Shown: one piece after another, positions 29,080 through 37,863 of the stretch
Layout of the letters: each line of letters opens with the position of its first letter
How positions within the stretch are numbered: position 1 is the stretch's first letter
Origin: Chroococcidiopsis sp. CCMEE 29
GTDB taxonomy: Bacteria; Cyanobacteriota; Cyanobacteriia; Cyanobacteriales; Chroococcidiopsidaceae
Length of the DNA stretch: 64,000 nucleotides
Assembly (NCBI RefSeq): GCF_023558375.1
Contig: NZ_CP083761.1
Coordinates: 4,171,001 to 4,235,000 of the forward strand
Direction of reading: 5' to 3'
Notes under the pieces: model-generated
The model's database searches: none
What the model was told of the DNA's origin: nothing
Seen by the model: only the letters and a program-made list of their open reading frames with translations
Program-made: the position numbers and the translations under genes

Positions 29080-29247
29080 GGTTTGCGAGAAGTGTTTGTT
29101 TTGTATGAGATTTGGCAGGATCAAGCGGCTCTGGATGCTCACTTTGAGACTCCATACTCCAAACACATTGCCAAAGCCTTTGAGGAAACCCTGGTTGAGC
29201 CGTATGAAATGATGCTCCTGCAAGAGTTGAATTCAGATTTAAACTGA
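29080..29247 (+). pseudogene. 3' fragment of an antibiotic-biosynthesis-monooxygenase (ABM) family gene
   Basis: About 55 codons read FVLYEIWQDQAALDAHFETP then YSKHIAKAFEETLVEPYEM and end at TGA 29245-29247. This is the C-terminal half of the small ABM/YgiN quinol-monooxygenase fold (family about 95-105 residues). The first half, including the start, is missing. Confidence 0.78.
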
Positions 29248-29350
29248 ATTGATGAAACGAAGCGATGTGGATTTCTAGATGCCGCAGAAGTGGTTTTAGC
29301 AAGCAATATCGACGGTTGCAATGGCGTTATCCAAATAATTTTGAGTTTTA

Positions 29351-29475
29351 TATCAAATCCGCTTAAATAACTGTAAGATCTCGCCCTCACCCCTGCCCCT
29401 CTCCCACGCTTGGGAGAGGGGTGCCGGAGGCGGGGTGAGGGCTGCCAAATCATGGGCAATCAACCGGATTTGATA
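29351..29475. mobile_element. MITE-like palindromic repeat
   Basis: A 125-base element is bounded by perfect 10-base inverted ends, TATCAAATCC at 29351-29360 and GGATTTGATA at 29466-29475. Inside it are a second inverted pair (GCCCTCACCC / GGGTGAGGGC) and a central hairpin CCTCTCCCacgcttGGGAGAGG. It has no coding capacity. The nested symmetry suggests a non-autonomous transposable unit or REP-like hairpin. Confidence 0.75.
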
Positions 29476-29489
29476 TTACCAGAGGAATT

Positions 29490-29948
29490 ATGCAACATTC
29501 ATCTCGGCTGGTTCGCCGTTCGTTGCTCGCATCAGTGACGGCAATGATCGCAACTGCATTTTTGGGAGTTATCGCAAAAAACCGAACGCTCGCTCAATCG
29601 ACTAATCAAGAAAGCGATCGCTATACTCGCGGTATAGAAACTTTCAAGCGAATTGGCGGGGCTGACTACGATCGTGCCTTGCGTCCGCTGGAAGCCTTTT
29701 TCCCAGACTTAGCTCGCCTCAGTGTGGAATATCCCTTTGGCGATATTATGTCTCGCCCAGGACTCGATTTGAAAGAGCGAGAGATTGCTAATGTGGCGGC
29801 ATTGACAGTGTTCGGTTCGGTGCGTTCGGCGCTGAAATATCACATTCACGGAATGCTGAATGTGGGCTGTAGTCCTCAGGAGGTGGTTGAGACGATTCTC
29901 CATGCAGTCGTATATGCAGGGTTCCCGGCAGCTCAAAGTTCATGTTAA
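29490..29948 (+). pseudogene. Exported carboxymuconolactone-decarboxylase-like protein, 3' end replaced
   Basis: The 152-residue frame begins with a signal peptide (LVRRSLLASVTAMIATAFLG, cleavage near TLAQ) and a CMD/AhpD-like alpha-helical domain (FGSVRSALKYHIHGMLNVG, SPQEVVETILHAVVYAGFPA). It breaks off at AAQSSC. At that point the DNA continues in another frame as the C-terminal half of a second, similar CMD gene. The product lacks the last helix or two of the domain, so I treat it as truncated, although an expressed short protein is possible. Confidence 0.75.
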
Positions 29949-30084
29949 CGGAGCGTTGAATGTAGGAGCGAACCGTCAAGAGATTGTTGAAGCCATCCTG
30001 CACATGCTTCCCTATGTTGGCTTTGTCAAAGTTCAGCAGGCAATGGTGATCGCACAGCAGGTCTTCAAAGAGCGTGAAGCTTAA
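29925..30084 (+). pseudogene. C-terminal fragment of a second CMD-family gene
   Basis: In the frame shifted relative to the preceding gene, the DNA reads SRQLKVHVNGALNVGANRQE then IVEAILHMLPYVGFVKVQQ, the complete last half of a CMD domain, ending at a stop at 30082. Its N-terminal half is missing. The junction lies in about 29925-29937, where GGCAGCTCAAA can be read in both frames. Confidence 0.78.
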
Positions 30085-30239
30085 TTTAATTAGCTAAATT
30101 TTTGAATTTGGAATTGCTGCCTGCTAGTTTTCTTCTGGGCAAAATTACGAGCAATACTAGATAATAGGAAGGTTGTGTCAGAGTCCTAATTTTTTCCCTG
30201 ACCCCTGACCCCCGACCCCCGACCCTTTTTAAACCAGTC

Positions 30240-32027
30240 ATGCGAACCCACTATTGCGGCAAACTCCGAACAAAACATATTGGAGAAACAGTTAACCTAT
30301 GTGGATGGGTAGACCGTCGCCGCGATCATGGAGGCGTAATTTTTTTAGATTTGCGCGATCGCACTGGAATTATCCAAATCGTCAGCGACCCCCAGCGTAC
30401 TCCTGGCTCTTACGAGCAAGCAGATACCCTGCGAAATGAATATGTTGTCCAAATCACGGGACGGGTAACACAGCGTCCAGAAGAATCCCTAAATCCCCGC
30501 CTCCCTACAGGTGAGGTGGAAGTCTACGCTGACCATATCCAACTGCTCAACGCCGTCCACAATCAGCTGCCTTTTCAGGTGGCGACAGCAGATACTGAGT
30601 CAGTGAGAGAAGACTTGCGGCTGAAGTATCGCTATTTAGATTTGCGACGCGATCGCATGAGCCATAACCTGCAGTTGCGGCATCAAGTCGTCAAAGCTAT
30701 CCGCCGTTATCTGGAAGACGAGCAAGGTTTTATTGAAGTTGAAACACCAATATTGACCCGTTCCACCCCTGAAGGCGCAAGGGATTACCTAGTTCCTAGT
30801 CGCGTCAATCCTGGTGAATGGTTTGCCTTGCCACAGTCTCCCCAGTTGTTTAAGCAATTGCTGATGGTAGCGGGATGCGATCGCTACTATCAAATTGCTC
30901 GTTGCTTTCGGGATGAAGACCTCCGAGCCGATCGCCAGCCAGAATTTACTCAACTGGACATAGAAATGAGTTTCATGTCTCAGAAAGAAATTCTCCAGCT
31001 GAATGAGGATTTAGTTGGTCACATCTTTAAAACAGTTAAAGATATTGAACTCCCGCGCCCCTTTCCGCGTCTTACCTATGCCGAGGCGATGAATCGCTAC
31101 GGCACTGATAAACCTGACACCCGCTTTGACTTAGAACTCGTTGATGTCTCTGATTTAGTCAAAGACTCTGGTTTCAAAGTCTTTTCTGGAGCAGTGAATA
31201 GTGGAGGTATTGTTAAAGTGCTGCCGATTCCTGGCGGTAATGAAGCAATCTCCAATGTGCGGATTAAACCAGGCGGTGACTTATTTAAAGAGGCTAGCGA
31301 AGCTGGGGCAAAGGGTCTTGCCTATATTCGTGTCCGAGAAGATGGTGACATGGACACGATTGGCGCAATCAAAGATAACCTGAGCGCAGAGCAAAAACAA
31401 GAACTATTGAGCCGCACTGGTGCTAAACCTGGCGAGCTCTTGCTGTTCGGAGCGGGTACAACTGAAATAGTCAATAAAACCCTAGATCGATTGCGGCAAT
31501 TTATCGGTCGGGAATTGGGGCTGATTGATCCCGAAAAAATCAACTTGCTCTGGGTGACAGATTTCCCCATGTTTGAATGGAATGCTGATGAGAAACGGCT
31601 AGAGGCACTGCACCATCCATTTACTGCCCCCCATCCAGATGATTTGAACGACATCAAAACGGCACGCGCCCAAGCCTACGACTTGGTCTTCAACGGTTTT
31701 GAAATTGGCGGTGGTAGTCTGCGGATTTATCAGCGGGAAATTCAGGAGCAGGTGTTTGAAGCGATCGGCTTGTTGCCAGAGCAAGCTTACAACAAGTTTG
31801 GGTTTTTGCTGGAGGCATTTGAATACGGTACTCCGCCCCACGGTGGCATTGCTTACGGCTTAGATCGGTTGGTAATGTTATTGGCTGGAGAGGAATCAAT
31901 TCGGGATGTAATTGCCTTCCCGAAAACACAGCAGGCTCGTTGTTTGTTAACGGAGGCCCCGTCGAGTGTGGATGACAAGCAGTTGAAAGAATTGCACGTT
32001 GTCTCCACTTATAAGCCAAAGTCTTAA
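30240..32027 (+). CDS. aspS: Aspartyl-tRNA synthetase
   Basis: This 595-residue bacterial-type class II synthetase charges tRNA-Asp (and in cyanobacteria often tRNA-Asn through the indirect pathway). An OB-fold anticodon domain starts [20 protein letters not shown]; class II motif 2 is [19 protein letters not shown] and motif 3 [15 protein letters not shown]. The bacterial GAD insert lies at about residues 290-420. Length is normal. Heptamer repeats of the GGGGTCA type end just before the ATG. Confidence 0.97.
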   Translation: MRTHYCGKLRTKHIGETVNLCGWVDRRRDHGGVIFLDLRDRTGIIQIVSDPQRTPGSYEQADTLRNEYVVQITGRVTQRPEESLNPRLPTGEVEVYADHIQLLNAVHNQLPFQVATADTESVREDLRLKYRYLDLRRDRMSHNLQLRHQVVKAIRRYLEDEQGFIEVETPILTRSTPEGARDYLVPSRVNPGEWFALPQSPQLFKQLLMVAGCDRYYQIARCFRDEDLRADRQPEFTQLDIEMSFMSQKEILQLNEDLVGHIFKTVKDIELPRPFPRLTYAEAMNRYGTDKPDTRFDLELVDVSDLVKDSGFKVFSGAVNSGGIVKVLPIPGGNEAISNVRIKPGGDLFKEASEAGAKGLAYIRVREDGDMDTIGAIKDNLSAEQKQELLSRTGAKPGELLLFGAGTTEIVNKTLDRLRQFIGRELGLIDPEKINLLWVTDFPMFEWNADEKRLEALHHPFTAPHPDDLNDIKTARAQAYDLVFNGFEIGGGSLRIYQREIQEQVFEAIGLLPEQAYNKFGFLLEAFEYGTPPHGGIAYGLDRLVMLLAGEESIRDVIAFPKTQQARCLLTEAPSSVDDKQLKELHVVSTYKPKS

Positions 32028-32363
32028 ACAAAGGTCGGAGGCAATGATAATTAAATTTAGGAAAAGCTTACAGGAACACGATCAGTTTTTCTAATCTTTC
32101 TTCAACCCCTAAACTGAAAAAATGCCTTATTCAATCCAAAAATATTGCAAAAATGTTTAGAGGTTGATAGCAGTTCCGTGGAAACTTAAAAGTTTTTACT
32201 ATCCTGAAAGTGAAAGTGTCAGATGCTATCCACAGCTTGTGCCAACTGTACCTTAAGTTACAACACTAGATCTACATTGTGGTATAAGCAGGGTCTACCT
32301 TAAAAGTGCGATGCTTAGCTGTAAACCTCCACTGTTAGCAGAGTACGCACATAAGGAAACAAT
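32028..32363. other. Intergenic region
   Basis: No gene is seen in these 336 bases between aspS and the secreted-protein gene. The sequence is AT-rich and should hold the promoter of the latter; I cannot name a specific site. Confidence 0.4.
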
Positions 32364-32963
32364 ATGCTTAAGCAACTTTTGACAGGTGGTTCTGTTCTCG
32401 CTTTGTTACTGGCAGGAAGCTTCTCTACTCAAGCGAAACCACCAGAACCGATGTTACGGTCTCAAGTGCAAGCTCCTAGCAGTGGGCCAACCAGCCCACA
32501 GCAACAAGACAGCTCCACAACCACCCCGGGTCAAAACAGCACCGATGAAACAAGCCCCCTAGGTGGCAGCACTCCTGGTAGCTTAGGTCCAGATAGTGGC
32601 AACGCTCCTAGCGACACCGAAACTACTCCAGCGCCTACCCAAATACCAGACGGCAGCATTCCTGGCAGCGGCCCAACCAGCCCACAGCAACAAGACAGCT
32701 CCACAACCACCCCAGGTCAAAATAGCACCGACGAAACAAGCCCCTTAGGTGGCAGCACTCCTGGCGGCACCGAAGCCACTCCAGCGCCAGACGGCGCCAC
32801 AACTACTCCCGAGTCTGATGCTTCAACTACCAGTCCCGGCTCTAGTGGTTCCAATACAGCAGTCTGTAGCTCCTTTCCTGTAGGCAGTCCTACTGGAGGC
32901 GGTACTCGCCAAAGGCTCCAAGCTGGGCAACAGTGTGACTTCACTTATCCTCGAAACTTTTAA
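32364..32963 (+). CDS. Secreted Ser/Thr/Pro/Gly-rich repeat protein
   Basis: This 199-residue protein has a clear Sec signal peptide (MLKQLLTGGSVLALLLAGSF, cleavage after TQA) and a low-complexity, presumably disordered body. A 32-residue unit beginning GPTSPQQQDSSTTTPGQNST occurs twice, 62 residues apart. The only ordered-looking part is the C-terminal 45 residues, with two cysteines (AVCSSFPVG and GQQCDFTYPRNF) that could form a disulfide. AAGGAAAC precedes the ATG. I do not know the function; a cell-surface or periplasmic spacer-type protein is likely. Confidence 0.72.
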   Translation: MLKQLLTGGSVLALLLAGSFSTQAKPPEPMLRSQVQAPSSGPTSPQQQDSSTTTPGQNSTDETSPLGGSTPGSLGPDSGNAPSDTETTPAPTQIPDGSIPGSGPTSPQQQDSSTTTPGQNSTDETSPLGGSTPGGTEATPAPDGATTTPESDASTTSPGSSGSNTAVCSSFPVGSPTGGGTRQRLQAGQQCDFTYPRNF

Positions 32964-33129
32964 GATTAACAATCCTTGTGGGAAGTCCCTTAGTACACCG
33001 CATTGCACTGAGGGACACGCAGTTTCCTGATTAAACCTGCTACCAATTTTGGATTTTGGATTGAACGAGAAATGACGCGGAAGACAGGGGGGATTGAGAA
33101 AAACTCTCATCCCCGCGTCCTCTTCAATG

Positions 33130-33300
33130 TCAAACACCTCCGGTTCGTCCAGCCAGATTCGCAATTACCGCAATTAATTCGGTAGGTTCAACAGGTTTGG
33201 CAATATGAAACTGAAATCCTGCTAAAAGAGCAGCCCTGCGATCTTCAGTTCTGGCATACACTGTCAGGGCTACAGCAGGAATTTTTCTTCCTTGCTCTTT
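33130..33300 (-). pseudogene. C-terminal fragment of a response-regulator receiver domain
   Basis: On the minus strand the DNA reads [20 protein letters not shown] then [20 protein letters not shown] and ends at a stop at 33132-33130. This is beta4 to alpha5 of a REC domain with the conserved lysine in AKPVEP, of the type found at the end of hybrid histidine kinases. Everything upstream (phospho-Asp, kinase core) is gone and IS4-type transposase DNA follows immediately. Confidence 0.82.
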
Positions 33301-33882
33301 CTCCTACGATTTTGCTCTGTAAATCCCCGTACTCCATATCGTTTTGACAACCGCGATCCTCTACCCGTATACGCTGTTTATGCCACGGAAGTTGATTGTC
33401 CAGAGGATGAAACACCTATAGAACGGATGCTGCTAACCACAGAAGTTATCGCACCTATCCAGATGGCTTCTACGATTTTACGCTGGTATTCTTACCGCTG
33501 GCGGGTAGAAGAATATCACAAAGTTTTAAAATCACGGTGTCAAGTGGAACGATACGGACTTGCTGCTGATGGAATGAAGGCTTTAGTTGGTTTTCTGAAT
33601 GTGATTGCTGTTGAGCTGTTGCAGTTAACTTATCTACACCGCACTCTGCCTTGCGCTCTCGCAATTGAAATTCTTAATCCTCTTCAACTTCGGATTTTGA
33701 AAGCTAAATCTCCCAAACTCCCCAAGCTGCTAACAATTAGTTGGGCTGTGGAAACTGTTGCTCGTCTTGGCGGCTACCTAGAACACCGAAGTAAAATACC
33801 CATTAGCATCCAAGTCTTGTGGCGAGGCTGGTTAAAACTGCATGACCTGTGTGAGGGTTGGCAGCTTGCTAGAGAGACTTAA
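33300..33882 (+). pseudogene. IS4-family transposase, C-terminal fragment
   Basis: The frame reads through a Tn5-like transposase C-terminal half: IERMLLTTEVIAP, then the catalytic-glutamate motif WYSYRWRVEEYHKVLKSRC (Y-x2-R-x3-E-x6-K), then a helical tail ending WQLARET. The first two catalytic aspartates and the N terminus are absent, so it is a 5'-truncated relic. It abuts the receiver-domain fragment, which suggests that the insertion broke that gene and a later deletion removed the rest of both. Confidence 0.8.
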
Positions 33883-33996
33883 CGGGAAAAGTTAGATCAT
33901 AGTAGACATGTATTGAAATTAATTTTTGGCGATTTAGTTGCTATTACGCAGGCTATAAAGACCGCATGAGAGGCAATTAAAAGACGCTTCTAAAAA

Positions 33997-34662
33997 TTAC
34001 CGACGCTTGAGCGCCAAGGTGAGACCATCAGCAATAGGCACAAGACTTAGAGATATCCTTTGATCGCAAGACAACTTGTCATTTAAGGCACGAATTGCTG
34101 AAGTGCTGTTATTTTGAACCTCGGGATCGGCAACTCGTCCAGACCACAAAACATTATCAATCGCAATTAAGCCACCCGGACGAACTAGCTGGAGCGATCG
34201 CTCATAATATCCCTCGTAGTTTGCTTTATCTGCATCAATGAAAGCAAAATCAAAAGTTTCTGCCTGCTCCTCTGCCAAAAGTTGATCTAGTGTCTCTAGT
34301 GCTGGTGCCAGTCGTAGCTCAATCTTGTCCCCTACCCCAGCTGCTTGCCAATACCGACGAGCTATACGAGTGTATTCTTCACTCACATCACAAGCAACAA
34401 TCTTTCCCGTGGGGGGAAGAGCTAAGGCAACCCAAAGGGAACTATAGCCAGTAAACACCCCAACTTCCAGCGTCTTTGTTGCTCCCATTAACTGCACTAA
34501 TAACGCCATGAACTGACCTTGTTCAGGCGCAATCTGCATTTTTGCTTGGGGATGACTATCCGTTTCTTGCCGCAGTTGCCGGAGAATTTCTGGCTCTCGC
34601 AAAGAAACAGATAAAAGGTAATTGTAAAGTTGTTCATTAAGCCCAAGAGTCTTTTTTGACAT
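33997..34662 (-). CDS. Class I SAM-dependent O-methyltransferase (caffeoyl-CoA O-MT type)
   Basis: This 221-residue methyltransferase belongs to the cation-dependent O-methyltransferase family. Motifs are TLEVGVFTGYSSLWVALALP (SAM binding), ACDVSEEYTRIARRYWQAAG, the metal site FDFAFIDADKANYEGYYE and GGLIAIDNVLWSGRV. Bacterial members methylate catechol-type phenolics. Length is normal. It stands alone, convergent with the IS4 remnant. Confidence 0.95.
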   Translation of the reverse strand: MSKKTLGLNEQLYNYLLSVSLREPEILRQLRQETDSHPQAKMQIAPEQGQFMALLVQLMGATKTLEVGVFTGYSSLWVALALPPTGKIVACDVSEEYTRIARRYWQAAGVGDKIELRLAPALETLDQLLAEEQAETFDFAFIDADKANYEGYYERSLQLVRPGGLIAIDNVLWSGRVADPEVQNNSTSAIRALNDKLSCDQRISLSLVPIADGLTLALKRR

Positions 34663-35208
34663 GTTGAGTCTCTCCCCTATAACGAGATCAAAAGAATTGA
34701 CAAGTTAATCAAAATATTATTCATTGCCAATACACTTTACATTGTTTGATACTTATATGGCTTTCTGATTTATTTGCAATTTATGAAATCTCTTTGCCTC
34801 TTTTTAAAGGAGGATGAGGAATCAAAAAATGTGTTATGTCAAGAAAGGTTGATGCCACATCAAATGCAATTTATTAAAGTTATTGATATGAATTTTTGAG
34901 GTTTATTATGTAAGCAAGCAAAGTAGATATAACAACCTGATTTGACCTTCATGCCAGGTAAAAGCTTGCACAGGCAAGATGCCTATGCCACACTCATAAC
35001 TTATTTAGGATTGCTATAGCTGAGCAAAATACTAGATTAAGTTCAAGGTTAATTCAAAAAACAATTAATAAGTTTGTTTTTTCTAAGTTACCCTTACTAA
35101 ACATATTCATTTTTTCTAACTAAAAAACAACAAAGTAAATTTGAATTTTTTCGCTGTGCTTCTATTCTATTAGGTTCCATATAGAAAAATTTGAGAGGAG
35201 CAGTTTCT
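34663..35208. other. AT-rich intergenic region with a dispersed repeat arm
   Basis: No gene is seen in this 546-base stretch. It contains one arm of the hairpin repeat also found at 19.96 kb (ACAGGCAAGATGCCT, about 34961-34985). The remainder probably includes the divergent promoters of the O-methyltransferase and the PEP-CTERM gene. Confidence 0.5.
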
Positions 35209-36228
35209 ATGACAACATCTGAACTCAACAATATGGAGGGTGGTAGCCCCTTGGCTGGAGGCGGCAACCCATTTGCTGATGGTAATCCCTTATCTAGTGT
35301 TGGTCCCGCTGATGGCAATAACCTGCTTCGGCAATCACCTTTTGGCTCTTTAAGCGAAGTGCTTGGTGACGACCTCTACACCATTTTCGATGGTATTGGC
35401 AGTTCCCCTAATACTGGTACCTTTAGTAGTGATAATCCCTTTGCGGGTGGTGGTAATCCCTTTGCAGGAGGAGAGAACCCTTTCGCCGGTGCTGGTAACC
35501 CTGTTGAGGATGGCAATATACCCCTACCCTTTAATATTGGCACCGTAAACTTAGGTGAAGCCAACAGCAATAGTGCTAGTAGCAACGAAACTATTGGGAA
35601 TGGTAACTGGCATTTTGGTAGTGATAACACAACCATTGGAAATGGCAACTGGCATTTCGGTAATGACAACGCGACACTGGGGAACGGCAACTGGTACTTC
35701 GGTAATGACAACGCAACCGTTGGGAATGGTAACTGGTATTTAGGCAGTAACAACACAATCTTGGGTGATGGCAACCAGTTGAGCGGCGATGACAACTTAA
35801 TCGTTGGTAGTCCCATTAGCAATAGCAACCAATTCACTAGTGATGGCAACATCATCATTGGTAATGAAGGTTGGCTATTTGCTGCTAATCGCGATGCCAT
35901 CAGTAGTGATACTATCAACGAGCTAAACGGTGCTTTAGACCAAATTCTAAATAGCGGCGCTGGTACTGACCAATTAAATACTGAAATTAATTCCTTAGTC
36001 GGTCAAGTTGGTCAAGACTTCGTTGGATTACTAGCCAAGGATATGAAGTTTGAGCAGGCAATCGCCCAAGCCAGCAACAATGAAATGACGACAGTTGCTG
36101 TCCCCGAACCTGCTTCTACGTTAGGCATGTTAGTAGTTGTGGCTGTCAGTGCAGCTGCGGTGCTAAAGCAAAAGAGATTTAGCCGCGAGTGTAAGACAAG
36201 TATGGAAGTAATTAAACACGGGCAATGA
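35209..36228 (+). CDS. PEP-CTERM protein with 14-residue NGNWHFGND repeats
   Basis: This 339-residue protein ends with a PEP-CTERM sorting signal: VPEPAS, a hydrophobic helix TLGMLVVVAVSAAAVLK and a basic tail QKRFSRE. This marks proteins processed by exosortase. The N-terminal part repeats NPFAGGGNPFAGG-like units; residues 126-195 contain five 14-residue units of the form N-x-T-I-G-N-G-N-W-H-F-G-N-D. I choose ATG 35209 because GAGAGGAG lies upstream and earlier frames hit stops; with this start no Sec signal peptide is visible, which is unusual for the class. Function unknown, probably surface or matrix. Confidence 0.82.
   Translation: MTTSELNNMEGGSPLAGGGNPFADGNPLSSVGPADGNNLLRQSPFGSLSEVLGDDLYTIFDGIGSSPNTGTFSSDNPFAGGGNPFAGGENPFAGAGNPVEDGNIPLPFNIGTVNLGEANSNSASSNETIGNGNWHFGSDNTTIGNGNWHFGNDNATLGNGNWYFGNDNATVGNGNWYLGSNNTILGDGNQLSGDDNLIVGSPISNSNQFTSDGNIIIGNEGWLFAANRDAISSDTINELNGALDQILNSGAGTDQLNTEINSLVGQVGQDFVGLLAKDMKFEQAIAQASNNEMTTVAVPEPASTLGMLVVVAVSAAAVLKQKRFSRECKTSMEVIKHGQ
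35584..35793 (+). repeat. Five tandem 42-base repeats in the PEP-CTERM gene
   Basis: Five direct units of exactly 42 bases (35584, 35626, 35668, 35710 and 35752) encode the 14-residue repeats. Units 1-4 are close copies; unit 5 is diverged. Confidence 0.92.
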
Positions 36229-36240
36229 ATCCAAAATCTG

Positions 36241-37602
36241 CTACACCTCAATCGGAGATTTGCTATTTGCTGGGGTGTAATAATCACCCTTGTCATCAAC
36301 TCCTACCGTTAGTGATGATTGTTCACCTGTGATTAATCTGGCTCCCCGTTTGCGCGTCCAATAGTTCCAACCCCACTGCATCAGCACTACAAGTTTATTG
36401 TCAAATTCAATTAGATAGTAGATGTGGACAAACACCCAGGCGAGCCAAGCTAGCAATCCTGAAAACTTGATAAAACCTAAGTCTACAACAGCAGCATTTC
36501 GCCCGATTACCGCCAAGTTACCTCGATCAAAGTAACGGAACGGGATCAAATTATTACCCTTAAGCCGCTGTTGAATCAGTGCTGCAACATACTGTCCTTC
36601 TTGCATCGCTACTGGTGCTACACCCGGTAGCGGTTTGCCATTCTGATGAGAAAAATGAGCTAAATCGCCAATCACAAAGATGTTGGGATATCCTAGTACA
36701 CTCAAGTCAGGTTCAACGATCGCCCGCCCTGCTCGGTCAAGTTGAACACCCGTGCGCTTTGCTAGAACTTCCCCCATTGGTGAAGCCTTAACGCCTGCTG
36801 CCCACAAGATAGTTCGGGCTGGAATTTTTTCGATGTGCTCGTCTTGGCACGTAGTAACAATATTATCGGCGATCTCGGTCACCATTGTTTTTGTCTGCAC
36901 TGTTACACCTAACCGCTGCAGCGATGCTTCGGCTTTTGCTGATAACTCGGGTGCATAAGGCGGTAGAATGCGATCCATTCCTTCTAGCAATAAAATCCGG
37001 GTTTCAGCGGTGTTAATGTTGCGAAAATCCTTTTTTAAAGTGCTGTATGCTAGTTCAGCGATCGCTCCCGCTAATTCCACCCCGGTAGGTCCGCCGCCTA
37101 CAATCACAAAGGTTAACCAGGCACGCCGTTTTTCTGGATCGGTTTCCTTTTCTGCGGCTTCAAAGGCGACAAAGATGCGGCGACGCATTTCTAGTGCATC
37201 TTCCACCGTCTTCAATCCTGGAGCAAATTTTTCCCACTCATCATTGCCAAAGTAGTGATGGCTGACACCAGTAGCAATAATTAAGCTGTCGTAATTCAGT
37301 TCTTCGTTAGGCAGAATAACTTTTTGCTGATTCGGCTCAATATCAATTACTTCCCCCATCAGCACTTCGGTATTTTTGTTGCGGTTTAGAACTGAGCGCA
37401 GTGGGGAGGAAATGTCAGCTGGCGATAAAGTACCCGTTGCTATTTGGTAAAGCAGGGGCTGAAATAGATGAAAATTACGTTTATCAATTAGGGTTACCTT
37501 CACAGGAACCCGACTCAGTGCTTTAGCTGCGTAAAGTCCGCCAAAGCCGCCACCGATAATCACTACCTGATGGGGAGATTGATTTTCGACGGCATTAACC
37601 AT
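36241..37602 (-). CDS. Type II NADH dehydrogenase (NDH-2)
   Basis: This 453-residue flavoprotein oxidises NAD(P)H and reduces quinone at the membrane without pumping protons. The FAD-binding GGGFGG is at residues 17-22 (VVIIGGGFGGLYAAKALS), followed by FHLFQPLLYQIATG. The second dinucleotide motif is FVIVGGGPTGVELAGAIAEL, and the flavin-contacting VIGDLAHF and PGVAPVAMQEG follow. The C-terminal amphipathic or hydrophobic segment LAWLAWVFVHIYYLIEFDNK should anchor it to the membrane. Cyanobacteria have several paralogues (NdbA/B/C); I cannot say which this is. Confidence 0.94.
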   Translation of the reverse strand: MVNAVENQSPHQVVIIGGGFGGLYAAKALSRVPVKVTLIDKRNFHLFQPLLYQIATGTLSPADISSPLRSVLNRNKNTEVLMGEVIDIEPNQQKVILPNEELNYDSLIIATGVSHHYFGNDEWEKFAPGLKTVEDALEMRRRIFVAFEAAEKETDPEKRRAWLTFVIVGGGPTGVELAGAIAELAYSTLKKDFRNINTAETRILLLEGMDRILPPYAPELSAKAEASLQRLGVTVQTKTMVTEIADNIVTTCQDEHIEKIPARTILWAAGVKASPMGEVLAKRTGVQLDRAGRAIVEPDLSVLGYPNIFVIGDLAHFSHQNGKPLPGVAPVAMQEGQYVAALIQQRLKGNNLIPFRYFDRGNLAVIGRNAAVVDLGFIKFSGLLAWLAWVFVHIYYLIEFDNKLVVLMQWGWNYWTRKRGARLITGEQSSLTVGVDDKGDYYTPANSKSPIEV

Positions 37603-37854
37603 ATAGAGTAACTCCCTTTGTTTGATGGTGTTAGTGAGCTTTTAAAAAGGCCTTTTTCAACCTGTCAGGAATGCCTTCTTTACAGATGTTCACAGCTTAA
37701 GGTGGGTTGATAGAAAGATGCGTAGCAAGTGTTACAGGTTTATTAGTTCTGCCAAAAGGTCTGTCTCAAGAGGTATTAGACTTCTAGTAAAATACAGAGT
37801 TTTTGAGTTCGACAGATGAGGAGCAGGAGAAGATAAATATATAGCATATCGGCT

Positions 37855-37863
37855 GTTTTTAAG
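37855..37863 (+). repeat. Left copy of 9-base target-site duplication
   Basis: GTTTTTAAG directly precedes the left inverted repeat of the IS4-type element; the identical right copy is at 39170-39178. Confidence 0.92.
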
